From Amphiduros pacificus (taxonomy: Eukaryota > Annelida > Polychaeta > Phyllodocida > Hesionidae): DNA of 64,000 bases. This document shows, piece after piece, positions 39,601 through 50,434 of the stretch. The notes under the pieces are model-generated. The model did no database searches and had not been told where the DNA came from. It saw only the letters and a list, made by a program, of their open reading frames with translations. The number at the start of each line of letters is the position of its first letter. The stretch's first letter is position 1. Made by a program: the position numbers and the translations under genes. The DNA lies in contig OX439000.1 of NCBI GenBank assembly GCA_949316495.1, positions 72,980,570 through 73,044,569 on the forward strand, written 5' to 3'.

Positions 39601-42482
39601 AATAATTGGCCTATCAACATGTGTAATACATCAATCAAAACCTGAAAATTTCTAGAGTCAAAATTATTTTTAAAAATGTTATCACATGACCTTATTTGCA
39701 TAATTTTACACAATGAATAAAAACAAAAAAATACTTTTAAAATAAAGTAAGAAATGGTATGATATTCTGATACTCTATAAAATTCTAGGTTATTTTGATG
39801 TTTCAAAGAAATTAATCGGACAATTATTAAGTGTGTAAAAAGCATTTGAAAAAATGGTGCGGAGCCTAAAATCATATTGAATTTAAGCTCCGCCCACTAT
39901 TTTGAATGCCATTTAAGCAATAAATTATCTTTTGATTTTCATATATAAATTATGAAATCCAGCTAGAATTTATACTCTTCCTCATAGAAACTTTAGATTT
40001 TGAGTTTCTGTAAAATTAAAAAATCACATATTTTAATGAGGTATCAATGTGCTAATCAAGTCATGTGACCAGACTAAAAAATACATTTTTCAGAATTGGA
40101 AACTTTTGAGCTTTCCATAGATGTGTCAAACATACTGATTGGACATGCATTGTGGAAACTATGATCAAATACTCTTATGATCAATTTTAACAATCTCCAA
40201 ATCTTAAGAGTTCACCAACCAAAAGTATGGATAGCTGTGCCTTTGTGATTATACGTGTTTTGTTTGATGTTTACTATAAGTGATTTGATACGATATTGTT
40301 TTTCCAAACGTTTTATGCAGCTTGTCAGTTTTAGATTTATTTCATCAACATTCCTTCTCTCAACATTTTAGAATCAAAGCACACATCTGGATATAGATTT
40401 TTCCATATAACACTTTATATATATGTATATTTTTATTATTATTATTGATTTATTTATTTATTTTTTTTTTCATTACAGGAAAATTTGACAGATGAGCAAC
40501 TAGGTGGCAAGTATATAACTATAAATCAAACTATAAAATACTCGCTGGATGTTAGACTAGAGCATGCGCCCATAAAGGTGCTGCCTCTTGAATTTGAGAT
40601 GTTTTAGTGGGTTTATACTGTTAATATGTTAATATACAGAATCAGAGGTGGGAGAGCTCTGAAAGGTGCTGGACTGTAATCGTAGCATAGCTGGATGGTA
40701 TGACGTCACATCCAGGGGTGGGAGAGCTCTGAAAGGTGCTGGACTGTAATCGTAGCATAGCTGGATGGTATGACGTCACACCCAGGGGTGGGAGAGCTCT
40801 GAAAGGTGCTGGACTGTAATCGTAGCATAGCTGGATGGTATGACGTCACACCCAGGGGTGGGAGAGCTCTGAAAGGTGCTGGACTGTAATCGTAGCATAG
40901 CTGGATGGTATGACGTCACACCCAGGGGTGGGAGAGCTCTAAAAGTTGCTGGACTGTAATCGTAGCATAGCTGGATGGTATGACGTCATGCCATTGTTCC
41001 ACATCAATTCTGAACTAATCTGTATATATAACGACTTTTTATGTTTCACAATAGGCATCAAAATCGTATTAAAATCACTACAAAATCACACAAATTTCAC
41101 TACAGTTTGGTTTGGTTTGTTCGAGGTTTTACATCACTTTCAAGGATATTTCAGTCATTTCAGTTGTAACAGCGTCTTGATAGTGTAAATTTCATGATAA
41201 ATTTATAATGTTTTCATGGTAATACTTGTGCCCCAAGTCAGGAATTACTCCTCGTTATGCAATCTTAATTATAAACTGGTTCACTTTCCTATCCAAACAT
41301 TTCGTAACATTTTGGCAAAAATCTTGTTAGAATTCAGTTTCAGGTGATCATATTTTCAAATGTGTAACTGATGGTGGCGTTATTTTCTTGAATAATTGGA
41401 TGCTATAGATGATATATAAAATTTCAAGAAAACACCGTTTTCAGTCTGACCATTCACCGTACGCCACCGCTCAGATTTTACTCAGAAATGTCCAGCTCTG
41501 TTGTGAGCGTCCAGAATGACGTGATTTATCTGGCTTGGTTCAGATATACAGTCCAGCACCGTTCAGAGCTCTCCCACCCCTGAGAATAGACGATGTTGAG
41601 GAATGAGAACTCTTTTGTGTATAGATTTGAGACAAGCCTTCCAGTTATTTGACCAAGATGGCGATGGTATGATAACCACCAAGGAGCTTGGTTCAGTAAT
41701 GAGGTCACTAGGTCAGAGCCCTAGCGAGGAGCAGCTCAGGAACCTCATTAGTGAGGTGGACGCTGATGGTGAGCAGATATAACTCATCTCCCTATCCTGA
41801 GAACAGCTTTAGGCTTTATGTTTGAAACGCGGCATATCCGTTGTTGAAACCTTACAGTTAAGAGCTTAATATCATGTTTCCCATATCTTAATATAATCCA
41901 GAAATCTTCATATTTTGACATTCACAGGAAGTGGAACAATAGATTTCAACGAATTTTTGGCTGTGATGGACAGAACAGCAACAGATCCAGGGGCTGAGGA
42001 AGAAATCCGCGAAGCATTCCGTGTGTTCGATAAAGACGGAAATGGTTTTATATCAGCCACGGAGTTGCGGTATGTTATGACAAATCTTGGAGAAAAGCTG
42101 GCAGATACAGAGGTAGAGGAGATGATACACGAATTTGACCGGGATGGAGATGGACAGATTAACTATGAAGGTGAGTGGTTGAAGTCCACAAACCGGTCTC
42201 CATCTTGTATTTATATCAATACAGTTGTTCATCCGCTGTTTCACGCTTCATCTAACTTTACTGGGACCAAGATAACCAGATATCTGCCTGTGTGGGTTTA
42301 TAGTGAAGGGGAAACAGATACATGCTTGACTCACATAACTAGCTGAACTATGACATAAACATTCCATGCTTGTCATGCAAAGAAGACGTTGAGTTACAGA
42401 AGATTGAACTTGTGTAATGAATTTTTAATTTGTTTGAGTTTCAGAATTTGTAACGGTCATGTGTAGTGGCATGCTGCAGTGA
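35908..42482 (+). CDS. Calmodulin-like gene C with a novel N-terminus (182 aa, 5 exons)
   Basis: Exons: 35908-36003, 40479-40506, 41625-41768, 41928-42170, 42445-42482 (TGA). The sum is 549 nt with no stop. Exon 1 carries three copies of a heptad (MEPYQSS) and ends ATG|GTAGGT, the position of the calmodulin initiator; it is the least certain exon. Exon 2 (NLTDEQLG) fits calmodulin spacing only with a GC donor (GGTG|GCAAGT). The EF-loops are canonical: [12 protein letters not shown] (residues 51-62), [24 protein letters not shown] and [12 protein letters not shown]. The C-terminus is [11 protein letters not shown]. Likely a Ca2+ sensor with an added Gln/Ser-rich head that could change location or partners (inference). 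Intron 1 holds a 1.9-kb minisatellite and intron 2 a foldback element. A stop at 35893 precedes the first in-frame ATG. Confidence 0.82.
36603..36661. repeat. (TA)n microsatellite, gene C intron 1
   Basis: A TA tract preceded by two copies of a tatgttgggtataatat motif. Confidence 0.95.
36838..36905. repeat. 21-bp tandem repeat, 4 copies
   Basis: The unit is acatttaatgcataaaggta plus c. Confidence 0.93.
37200..39090. repeat. 33-bp minisatellite in gene C intron 1, with a 594-bp higher-order repeat
   Basis: The unit is ggtgggtgtatggttatagg followed by atgactcgattaa. About 57 copies are present. Unit variants recur in the same order 18 units (594 bp) apart, for example 37610-37860 against 38204-38454, so a block was duplicated as a whole. 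The 657-codon open frame arises because 33 is a multiple of 3; I do not call it a gene. Confidence 0.95.
39093..40478. other. Right part of gene C intron 1, no feature seen
   Basis: A+T-rich sequence running into a long pyrimidine tract and acceptor (tttcattacag) before exon 2. No further element was identified. Confidence 0.5.
40643..41582. mobile_element. Foldback DNA element with a tandemly amplified left arm
   Basis: The left end is cagaggtgggagagctctga, followed by aaggtgctggactgta. The right end is its inverted counterpart (tacagtccagcacc, gttcagagctctcccacccc, tg). Both sides carry AGAAT (40638-40642 and 41583-41587), a likely 5-bp target duplication. The left arm is present as five 70-bp tandem copies (40643-40989), the right arm once. 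It lies wholly within gene C intron 2, between exons 2 and 3. No coding sequence. Internal positions about 41103-41165 contain the dispersed motif also seen at 63205. Confidence 0.7.
40701..40988. promoter_or_regulatory. Five TGACGTCA palindromes at 70-bp spacing
   Basis: Exact TGACGTCA (the CRE/ATF consensus) occurs at 40701, 40771, 40841, 40911 and 40981, once per 70-bp unit of the foldback element arm. The sequence is certain. Binding by a CREB/ATF-type factor is only a possibility. Confidence 0.5.
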
Positions 42483-42728
42483 GATACAACACGAAGCAGA
42501 CTGTTGTTTGATATTGCAATGTACATGCATGTACATATAACATGTGAACAATTAAACACCTTGTATAGTATGGACCACATCTTTGTGGTGATATATTGAA
42601 CTATGAGGTTGAGCAGGAGCATATTTAGGAGTTATCGTCCAAGTTTAGTTTCCTTTTTGCATGTATAAAATCAAGCACTGTCGATTATCAGAAAAAAATG
42701 TATAAGGAAAATATGTACTCGTCTTGTG

Positions 42729-42734
42729 AATAAA
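42729..42734 (+). terminator. Poly(A) signal candidate of gene C
   Basis: AATAAA in the context gtgaataaagt, about 250 bp after the gene C stop. Confidence 0.5.
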
Positions 42735-45490
42735 GTATTTTTCTAAAAACATCACAGTGATTTACAAAGTCTGTGGTTATTTAATGTCCTGATATGTCAT
42801 ATGATATATCGTTTTAATTTAGTAATGCAGTTTTTAAGTACAGTAATTACAGTATTGCTGTTGACATATTAGACATGTAGCATTTCTGACAAATGGTCTT
42901 ATATAACCATATACTGCTCAAATGTAAATTAAGAATGGTACATTAGAAAAAAAACATTCCTAAATGTCTTGTTAATGAGTCAGAAATGCCTCCGTATTTT
43001 ATAGTTTATGCCGCATTTCCATATGTAAAGCAGCACAGTTGGCACTTCTACATTTTGAGCTATTCATTTAAGGATGGGACATGATGCACTGAAATAAAGC
43101 CCTTTCCCTTGACAGTTCATCTGTAAACATCCGAAACACTTCTGACTGCGAAAAGAAAGATGTCAGGGAAGGGTATGCTGCAGTGAGGTGCACACGCGTT
43201 GTGAAGGACAAGTGAGATCCAGAGAAACGGCATTTGGTCCTCCTTGTTTTCTTCTGGCTGGGCTGGTAGGAGCAATACGACCGTTTCAGTGTCACCCCAT
43301 TCACCCCTGAAGAGATTCCAAACCACACATCTAGTGTGACATTCTCGTGACAGAGGAAAGAGTTGATTTTCTGGTACTTAAAACTAAAATTTATTTTCAC
43401 CTTTAAATTCATTTTTTTTTGCATTGTGATTTTTTGTGGCAATATATATATCCTCAGGTAGTAATCCCTGAAAATTTGAAAAGAACTAAAGCATTGCATC
43501 ATATTTTTTTTAATTAAAATGTAACGCAAAGTCAAATTTTCGAGGGAAAAAATGAACTGTGATCTGTGAACTGTGAAATATCTTCCCGCACGTGTTAGGA
43601 CGCACACTCCAAACACCTACGGTGGCTCATCGGTGGGAGGTATTCACTGCCTCTGAAGTGTGTAACCCCGAAAAACTTCTGCAAATGAATTAATTTGGAT
43701 ACAAAACTCACAAGAAAGCAAGATTAGATATGTAAGCCTTTTACCGTGTCTTACTCATGTCTTACTCATGTTCTTGTCTTTATCTCATACTTATCCACTG
43801 TAGATTGATGGAAATGGGTGTAATCAGTTTCGAGATTCCCACAAGCTTTAAGAGGTTACAGTCTCTGCCAACAGGGGTCCCACCTGTCTGTGTTTCAAGG
43901 TCCCCATGACCGAAATCTAAAATGTCGTCTGCTCCAGGTCAAAACAAACCCAGACAGTCATCATGTTCATTTCAGAGAAATTAACACATGATTTGTTGAA
44001 GAACTGGCCTAAGACTACTCTCCATAGCAGAGCGAGGATTTATACCTAGCTCTGCAATAATTGACCATAATCAGTGAGTAGAGAGGTCACGCCCATAACA
44101 AGCTTCTTTTAGAAGCCAATCGACACCAAGTAATAAGTTTAGTCACATGTATTAACACATCCAATCAGTGTCCTTGTTTTGGTAAGAAAGTGATTACAAC
44201 AACATTTACAAATACATGTGCAAGTATAACCCAGTCAACTTGTGTCATTAATTTGGATGTGTGTGAAGTTTGTTACTTATTCTCTTTTCACAGTTAATTA
44301 TTCAGATTTATTTTCAAAATCAATAGATGAGGTTGTCAACATGTTATATTTGCAATACTGTCTTCAAACTTATCAGCACGTATGTGACACAAGTGGATAA
44401 AACTAGCACAGGTCAATTCCAAGATCACCAAAATTTGTATGAGGGTTGGAAGGTGTCCAAATAAGTTAGCCATAAAATATTTTTGTTTGGGCAGAAAGTG
44501 TGTCCGAGTATAAGCCAATTGGGTGGGCATTGCGAGTGCACATGTGCAAAGCCCACCAATTGCCCACCTGTCTGTTTATACCACAGTGATGCGCGTATTG
44601 ACGAGATTTCCAATGAATACCAGCATGCCGATTATTTCGTAACGTATTGATTAGTTGGAACTATTTTTGCGTCGGCCATCTTTAGACTGGTCCCCCATCG
44701 AGTATCAAGAACATCGTGTATATACACAGATGGCGGCAACCAGTCTATGGCTGTGCGCACCATTTTCGGGTCACGTGACGGGGTCAAATGAGGTGCGCTT
44801 TGTTTACAAATGTTTTTAACGATAAATATCTTGTTTCATGTCTCATTTTAAAAAAAATACAGTAGTTGTCTGAGGTATAAAAACAAAACATACCGAGTCG
44901 GGTCAGCTGTGTGAGCGGATTCAGTTCGTTGGTGATGGCGGACGGATACCCTTCGCCTTCGGCTCAGGGTATCCTTCCGCAATCACCAACTCACTGAATC
45001 CGCTCACCCAGCTTCCCCGACTCGGTATGTTTTGTTATAGGATTATGCAATCGACCTTGTGCACTAGGTTGAGACAGTGTCATGCCTAATTGTGGCAGAG
45101 GTAGTATATGACTCTACCTCGACATGCAGAGTAGCCTAAGATTGATTACATTTATTTTATAATTGACAAATTGTATGACATTTGTGAACAAATATATTTT
45201 AACAAATATTTTATTCATTTCAAAATTATGTAAATATAAAAAGAATCCTAAAAAAAGATAAAACGAAAGTAATTCGGCAGAGGGGTGATCTGTGATAACA
45301 CACTCTTGAGGCGTCAAGTATCAGATAATGCAATGTACATGCAGTGCAGGTCCTTGTAGCTTGACCAGATTCATACAGAGTGGTTGATAGGATCATGATG
45401 AATTTATGTGATATTGCAAGAACACTCATTTTTATTTAAAAGTGTGAAATATGTTTTATGGATGGGAATATCCCGGGAACAACAGTCTGG
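42735..45490. other. Intergenic between genes C and D, left part
   Basis: No coding exon is recognised. Open frames at 43068-43616 and 44336-44613 show no domain and no splice support. A palindromic element lies at 44880-45038. Confidence 0.5.
44880..45038. mobile_element. Palindromic (foldback) MITE, about 160 bp
   Basis: The left arm is aacaaaacataccgagtcgg ... gagcggattcag ... ttggtgatggcg. The right arm is the inverse (caatcaccaac ... ctgaatccgctcac ... ccgactcggtatgttttgtt). Arms of about 70 bp with a few mismatches enclose a loop of about 16 bp. It is more G+C-rich than its surroundings. The superfamily cannot be assigned. Confidence 0.7.
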
Positions 45491-48466
45491 TTTGATCATT
45501 CATTGATAGTCTGCTGTGATCATAACTCGATGGTCTGTTGTGATCATTCCTCGATAGTCAGCTGTGATCATTCCTAGATGGTCTGCTGTGACCATTCCTC
45601 AGTGGTCTGTTGTGATCATTCCTCGATGGTCTGTTGTGATCATTCCTCGATGGTCTGCTGTGACCATTCCTCGATGGTCTGTTGTGATCATTCCTCGATG
45701 GTCTGTTGTGATCATTCCTCAGTGGTCTGCTGTGATCATTACTCAATGGTCTGCTGTGATCATTCCTCAATAGTCTGCTGTGATCATTCCTCGATGGTCT
45801 GTTGTGATAATTCCTTGATGGTCTGCTGTGATCATTCCTCGATGGTCTGCTGTGATCATTCCTCGGTGGTCTGCTGTGATCATTCCTCGGTGGTCTGCTG
45901 TGATTATTCCTCGATAGTCTGCTGTGACCATTCCTCGGAGGTCTGCTGTGATCATTCCTTGATGGTCTGCTGTGATCATTCCCCGATGGTCTGCTGTGAT
46001 CATTCCTAGGTGGTCTGCTGTGATTATTCCTGGATGGTCTGCTGTGACCATTCCTCGGTGGTCTGCTGTGACCATTCCTCGATGGTCTGCTGTGACCATT
46101 CTTTGATAGTCTGCTGTGATCATTCCTCAGTGGTCTGCTGTGACCATTCCTCGGTGGTCTGCTGTGACCATTCCTCGGTGGTCTGCTGTGATAATTCCTT
46201 GATGGTCTGCTGTGACCATTCGTCGATGGTCTGCTGTGACCATTCTTCGATAGTCTGCTGTGATCATTCCTCGATGGTCTGCTGTGATCATTCCTCGGTG
46301 ATTTGCTGTGATCATTCCTCGGTGGTCTGCTGTGATCATTCCTCGATGGTCTGCTGTGACCATTCCTCGGTGGTCTGCTGTGATAATTCCTTGATTGTCT
46401 GCTGTGATCATTCCCCGATGGTCTGCTGTGATCAATCCTCGGTCGTCTGCTGTGATCATTCCTCGGTGGTCTGCTGTGATTATTCCTCGATGGTCTGCTG
46501 TGACCATTCCTCGGTGGTCTGCTGTGATCTTTCCTTGATGGTCTGCCGTGATCATTCCCCGATGGTCTGCTGTGATCATTCCTCGGTGGTCTGCTGTGAT
46601 TATTCCTCGATGGTCTGCTGTGACCATTCCTCGGTGGTCTGCTGTGATCATTCCTTGATGGTCTGATGTGATCATTCCTCAGTGGTCTGCTGTGACTATT
46701 CCTCGATGGTCTGCTGTGACCATTCTTCGATAGTCTGCTGTGATCATTCCTCAGTGGTCTGCTGTGACCATTCCTCGATGGTCTGCTGTGACCATTCTTC
46801 GATAGTCTGCTGTGATCATTCCTCAGTGGTCTGCTGTGACCATTCCTCGATGGTCTGCTGTGACCATTCTTCGATAGTCTGCTGTGATCATTCCTCGGTG
46901 CTCTGCTATGATCATTCCTCGGTGGTCTGCTGTGATTATTCCTCGGTGGACTGCTGTGATCATTCCTCGGTGGTCTGTTGTTATCATTCCTCAATGGTCT
47001 GCTGTGAACATTCCTCGGTGGTCTGCTGTGATTATTCATTGGTGGACTGCTGTGATCATTCCTCGGTGGTCTGTTGTTATCATTCCTCGATGGTCTGCTG
47101 TGATCATTCCTCGATAGTCTGCTGTGACCATTCCTCGATGGTCTGCTGTGATCATTCCTCGGTGGTCTGCTGTGATAATTCCTCGGTGGTCTGCTGTGAC
47201 CATTCCTCGGTGGTCTGCTGTGATCATTCCTCGATGGTCTGCTGTGACCATTCCTCGATGGTCTGCTGTGACCATTCTTCGGTGGTCTACTGTGATCATT
47301 CCTCGATGGTCTGCTGTGATCATTCCTCGGTGGTCTGATGTGATAATTCCTCGGTGGTCTACTGTGATCATTCCTCGGTGGTCTGCTGTGATCATTCCTC
47401 GATGGTCTGCTGTGACCATTCCTCGATGGTCTGCTGTGATCATTCCTCGGTGGTCTGCTGTGATCATTCCTCGGTGGTCTGCTCAGACTATTCCTCGGTG
47501 GTCTGCTGTGACCATTCCTCGGTGGTCTGCTGTGATCTTTCCTCGATGGTCTGCTGTGACCATTCCTCAATGGTCTGCTGTGACCATTCTTCGATAGTAT
47601 GCTGTGATCATTCCTCGATGGTCTGCTGTGACCATTCTTCGATGGTCTGCTGTGATCATTCCTCGATGGTCTGCTGTGACCATTCCTCGATGGTCAACTG
47701 TGATCATTCCTCGATGGTCTGCTGTGACCATTCCTCGATGGTCTGCTGTGATCATTACTCGGTGGTCTGCTGTGACCATTCCTCGGTGGTCTGCTGTGAT
47801 CATTACTCGGTAGTTTGCTGTGATCATTCCTCGATGGTCTGCTGTGACCATTCCTCGGTGGTCTGCTATGACCATTCCTCGGTGGTTTGCTGTGATCATT
47901 CCTCGGTGGTCTGCTGTGACCATTCCTCGGTGGTCTGCTGTGATCATTACTCGGTGGTTTGCTGTGATCATTCCTCGGTAGTCTGCTGTGACCATTCCTC
48001 GGTGGTCTGCTGTGATCAATACTCGGTAGTCTGCTGTGACCATTCCTCGGTGGTCTGCTGTTATCATTCCTCAATGGTCTGCTGTGACCATTCCTCGGTG
48101 GTCTGCTGTGATCATTCCTCGGTGGTCTGCTGTGATCATTCCTCGATGGTCTGCTGTGACCATTCCTCGGTGGTCTGCTGTGATCATTACTCGATAGTCT
48201 CCTGATCATTAGTCTGCTGTGACCATTCCTCGGTGGTCTGCTGTGATCAATACTCGGTAGTCTGCTGTGACCATTCCTCGGTGGTCTGCTGTTATCATTC
48301 CTCGATGGTCTGCTGTGACCATTCCTCGGTGGTCTCCTGTGATCATTCCTCGGTGGTCTGCTGTGATCATTCCTCGATGGTCTGCTGTGACCATTCCTCG
48401 GTGGTCTGCTGTGATCATTCCTCGTTGGTCTGCTGTGATCATTACTCGATAGTCTCCTGATCATTA
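45491..48466. repeat. 24-bp minisatellite, about 124 copies
   Basis: The unit is tgatcattcctcgatggtct plus gctg, with variants gaccatt and cggtggt. It lies between genes C and D. Near the right end a segment of about 250 bp is duplicated together with the odd unit gatagtctcctgatcatta (48199 and 48452), showing block-wise copying. Because 24 is a multiple of 3, open frames exist on both strands; none is supported as a gene. Confidence 0.97.
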
Positions 48467-48729
48467 TTCGTGTTTCTTTTGCGTCTTTTTATCTAATCAT
48501 TTCAACGATCATTATGAATCGTTACATGTGGCAAATAAAAAAAAATCATCTTGTGAAATCTTGAGATAAGACTAGAATATGGTGACAGGTTCATACTTTC
48601 ACAATCAGAAATTTTCTCTTAGAAATTCTTTCTATATATTTATATTTCCATGACAACCATTTATCTATATTGTTCATATTGAACTGAATTAATATTAATG
48701 AATATTAATAGCAGATTCGAAACAAAATG

Positions 48730-48863
48730 TACAAAGATGAGGTCCATGATCAAATACACAAAGATGCGGTCCATGACAAAATACACAAAGATGCGGTCCA
48801 TGACAAAATACACAAAGATGAGGTCCATGACAAAATACACAAAGATCCGGTCCATGACAAAAT
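48730..48863. repeat. 27-bp tandem repeat, 5 copies
   Basis: The unit is aaagatgcggtccatgacaa plus aatacac. Confidence 0.93.
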
Positions 48864-50269
48864 ACTAACAGATTTGAAAATTGTATTCATTCCAAGTACT
48901 CTGTAACTGTAACTAACACAGTTAACAAAAGTAACACTCGAAATCAAATTTATATTTCAATCATTGTTATAACAGACCGAAATGAATAATAAGCAAAAGG
49001 AAAAATGCTAAATCCTAGTCAAGGTCAAGGTTATTCAAATGTCATCTGTTTTTCAAAAACCGCATCCAAAATTGTTTTCACGTCGATGATCTCAATGATT
49101 ATGTAAATATACAAGCTACCTAGTGTATATTGTTAGACTTAGACTACTCTTCATTATCTGATTCCTAAAACCATGGATATAAACTATGTTGCTATGGTAA
49201 CCAGACGAACAAAATACACATTTTCCATTTTTTGTGTCATGTTGTGCATTGTAATAACTGTTAATTATCACCTTGAACAAATAAACTGAGTTGTCTATAA
49301 ATATACGCACAACCCATACCTATACGGACATTAACTTAATATATTTGAAATCGAGTATGTTGCCATGGTAACCAGGTGACCAAATTACCTCGCCCCAAAT
49401 TCTAATTCAAATTCTAATTCTGATGATTTGGGATAGTTCAACCACATATATATATATATATATACTTTTGTATTAAACATATGAATGCATTGATGTATAA
49501 CACATATTTGAGATACAACGTGTTACTATGTTTGCAAGTTGATGAAACGATGTCATTAATACAAATTGAATTTGTAAGGACATGTAAGGTCCAAACATAT
49601 GATTGAAAAAGTGTCGTTCTGAACCTGGTACTGAGGAGTTGATGGTTACCATGGTTAACAAAAAAATCCAGCTCAAACAATTTTGATATAGTTTTTTTCT
49701 GATGGTAGTCAAGTTATGTACCAAATCTAAAGAAAATCTATTTTTAGATCATGTCGGCCCCTCAATTAAAAACAGATTTTCTCACTGAGCTGTACGTGTC
49801 AGACTCATAAGATATTTTGATGCAACTTTCCATCTTGCTTTCATTGCGTTGGCGGTGAGGGGAGAGATGAAGCAAGAATTGCCGCATTGCAGATATTGCG
49901 GCCACGCATCAGATAACGGCAAGTCACGCCTCAGCTACAGAGGCAGGCATTCACGGATCACTGGGGACAGCGACACGCCACCTCCAATATTAATGAGGCA
50001 TATCATCGAATTGAGCACATTTTCACATATCCAATGCAGTCCATGTTTTTCTTTAGAGGATATTGGCCTATGCTTAAGACTCAGGAAATGTTCCAATGAT
50101 CATTCATGGTCTATAAATCAAGAACTGTTCATGAATTAAAATAATTTTGTTTAACAAATGGATGACATGTTGCAGAGTGCAGAGAATAAATAATTAAATA
50201 GCTTTGGCTCTTTACAGTTATGGCCTGGTTAATTCTCTATAGTCTCTTAGTTTATCACCACAGTCCGCA
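48864..50269. other. Intergenic, upstream of gene D
   Basis: A short (TA)n lies near 49447. The open frame at 49849-50139 has no recognisable domain. The 15-mer ttcacggatcactgg (about 49951) recurs upstream of gene E at about 63673, so part of this region may be shared regulatory sequence. Confidence 0.45.
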
Positions 50270-50434
50270 TTACCCCAACAAGCCACAGTAATACACATAT
50301 ATTAGCCTTTCTATGATTCATCATCTGAATGCTTATATTTCTGAGATCGATAGAATTGTGAATATCCAGAGTACATTGAGAGTGACCTGGAGTACTTTAT
50401 AGATAGACACCCACAAACCATACAAGACCACAAA
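50270..50434 (+). promoter_or_regulatory. Promoter and 5'-UTR module of gene D (duplicated at gene E)
   Basis: This stretch aligns with 63720-63882: accccaacaagccaca, ttagcc...atgattcatcat, tttctgagat and a TATA-like TTTATAGA (50396-50403) all recur in the same order. The TATA-like site is 32 bp before the ATG. Confidence 0.6.

Noticed and set aside
43068-43616. Minus-strand frame of 182 codons
   Set aside because: No recognisable motif, low-complexity stretches and no splice or promoter signs.
45558-48464. Many frames of 60-670 codons on both strands
   Set aside because: 24-bp array; open in several frames at once, which marks a repeat artefact.
49849-50139. Frame of 96 codons just upstream of gene D with several Cys and Arg
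   Set aside because: No domain, no acceptor or donor that ties it to gene D; probably chance.
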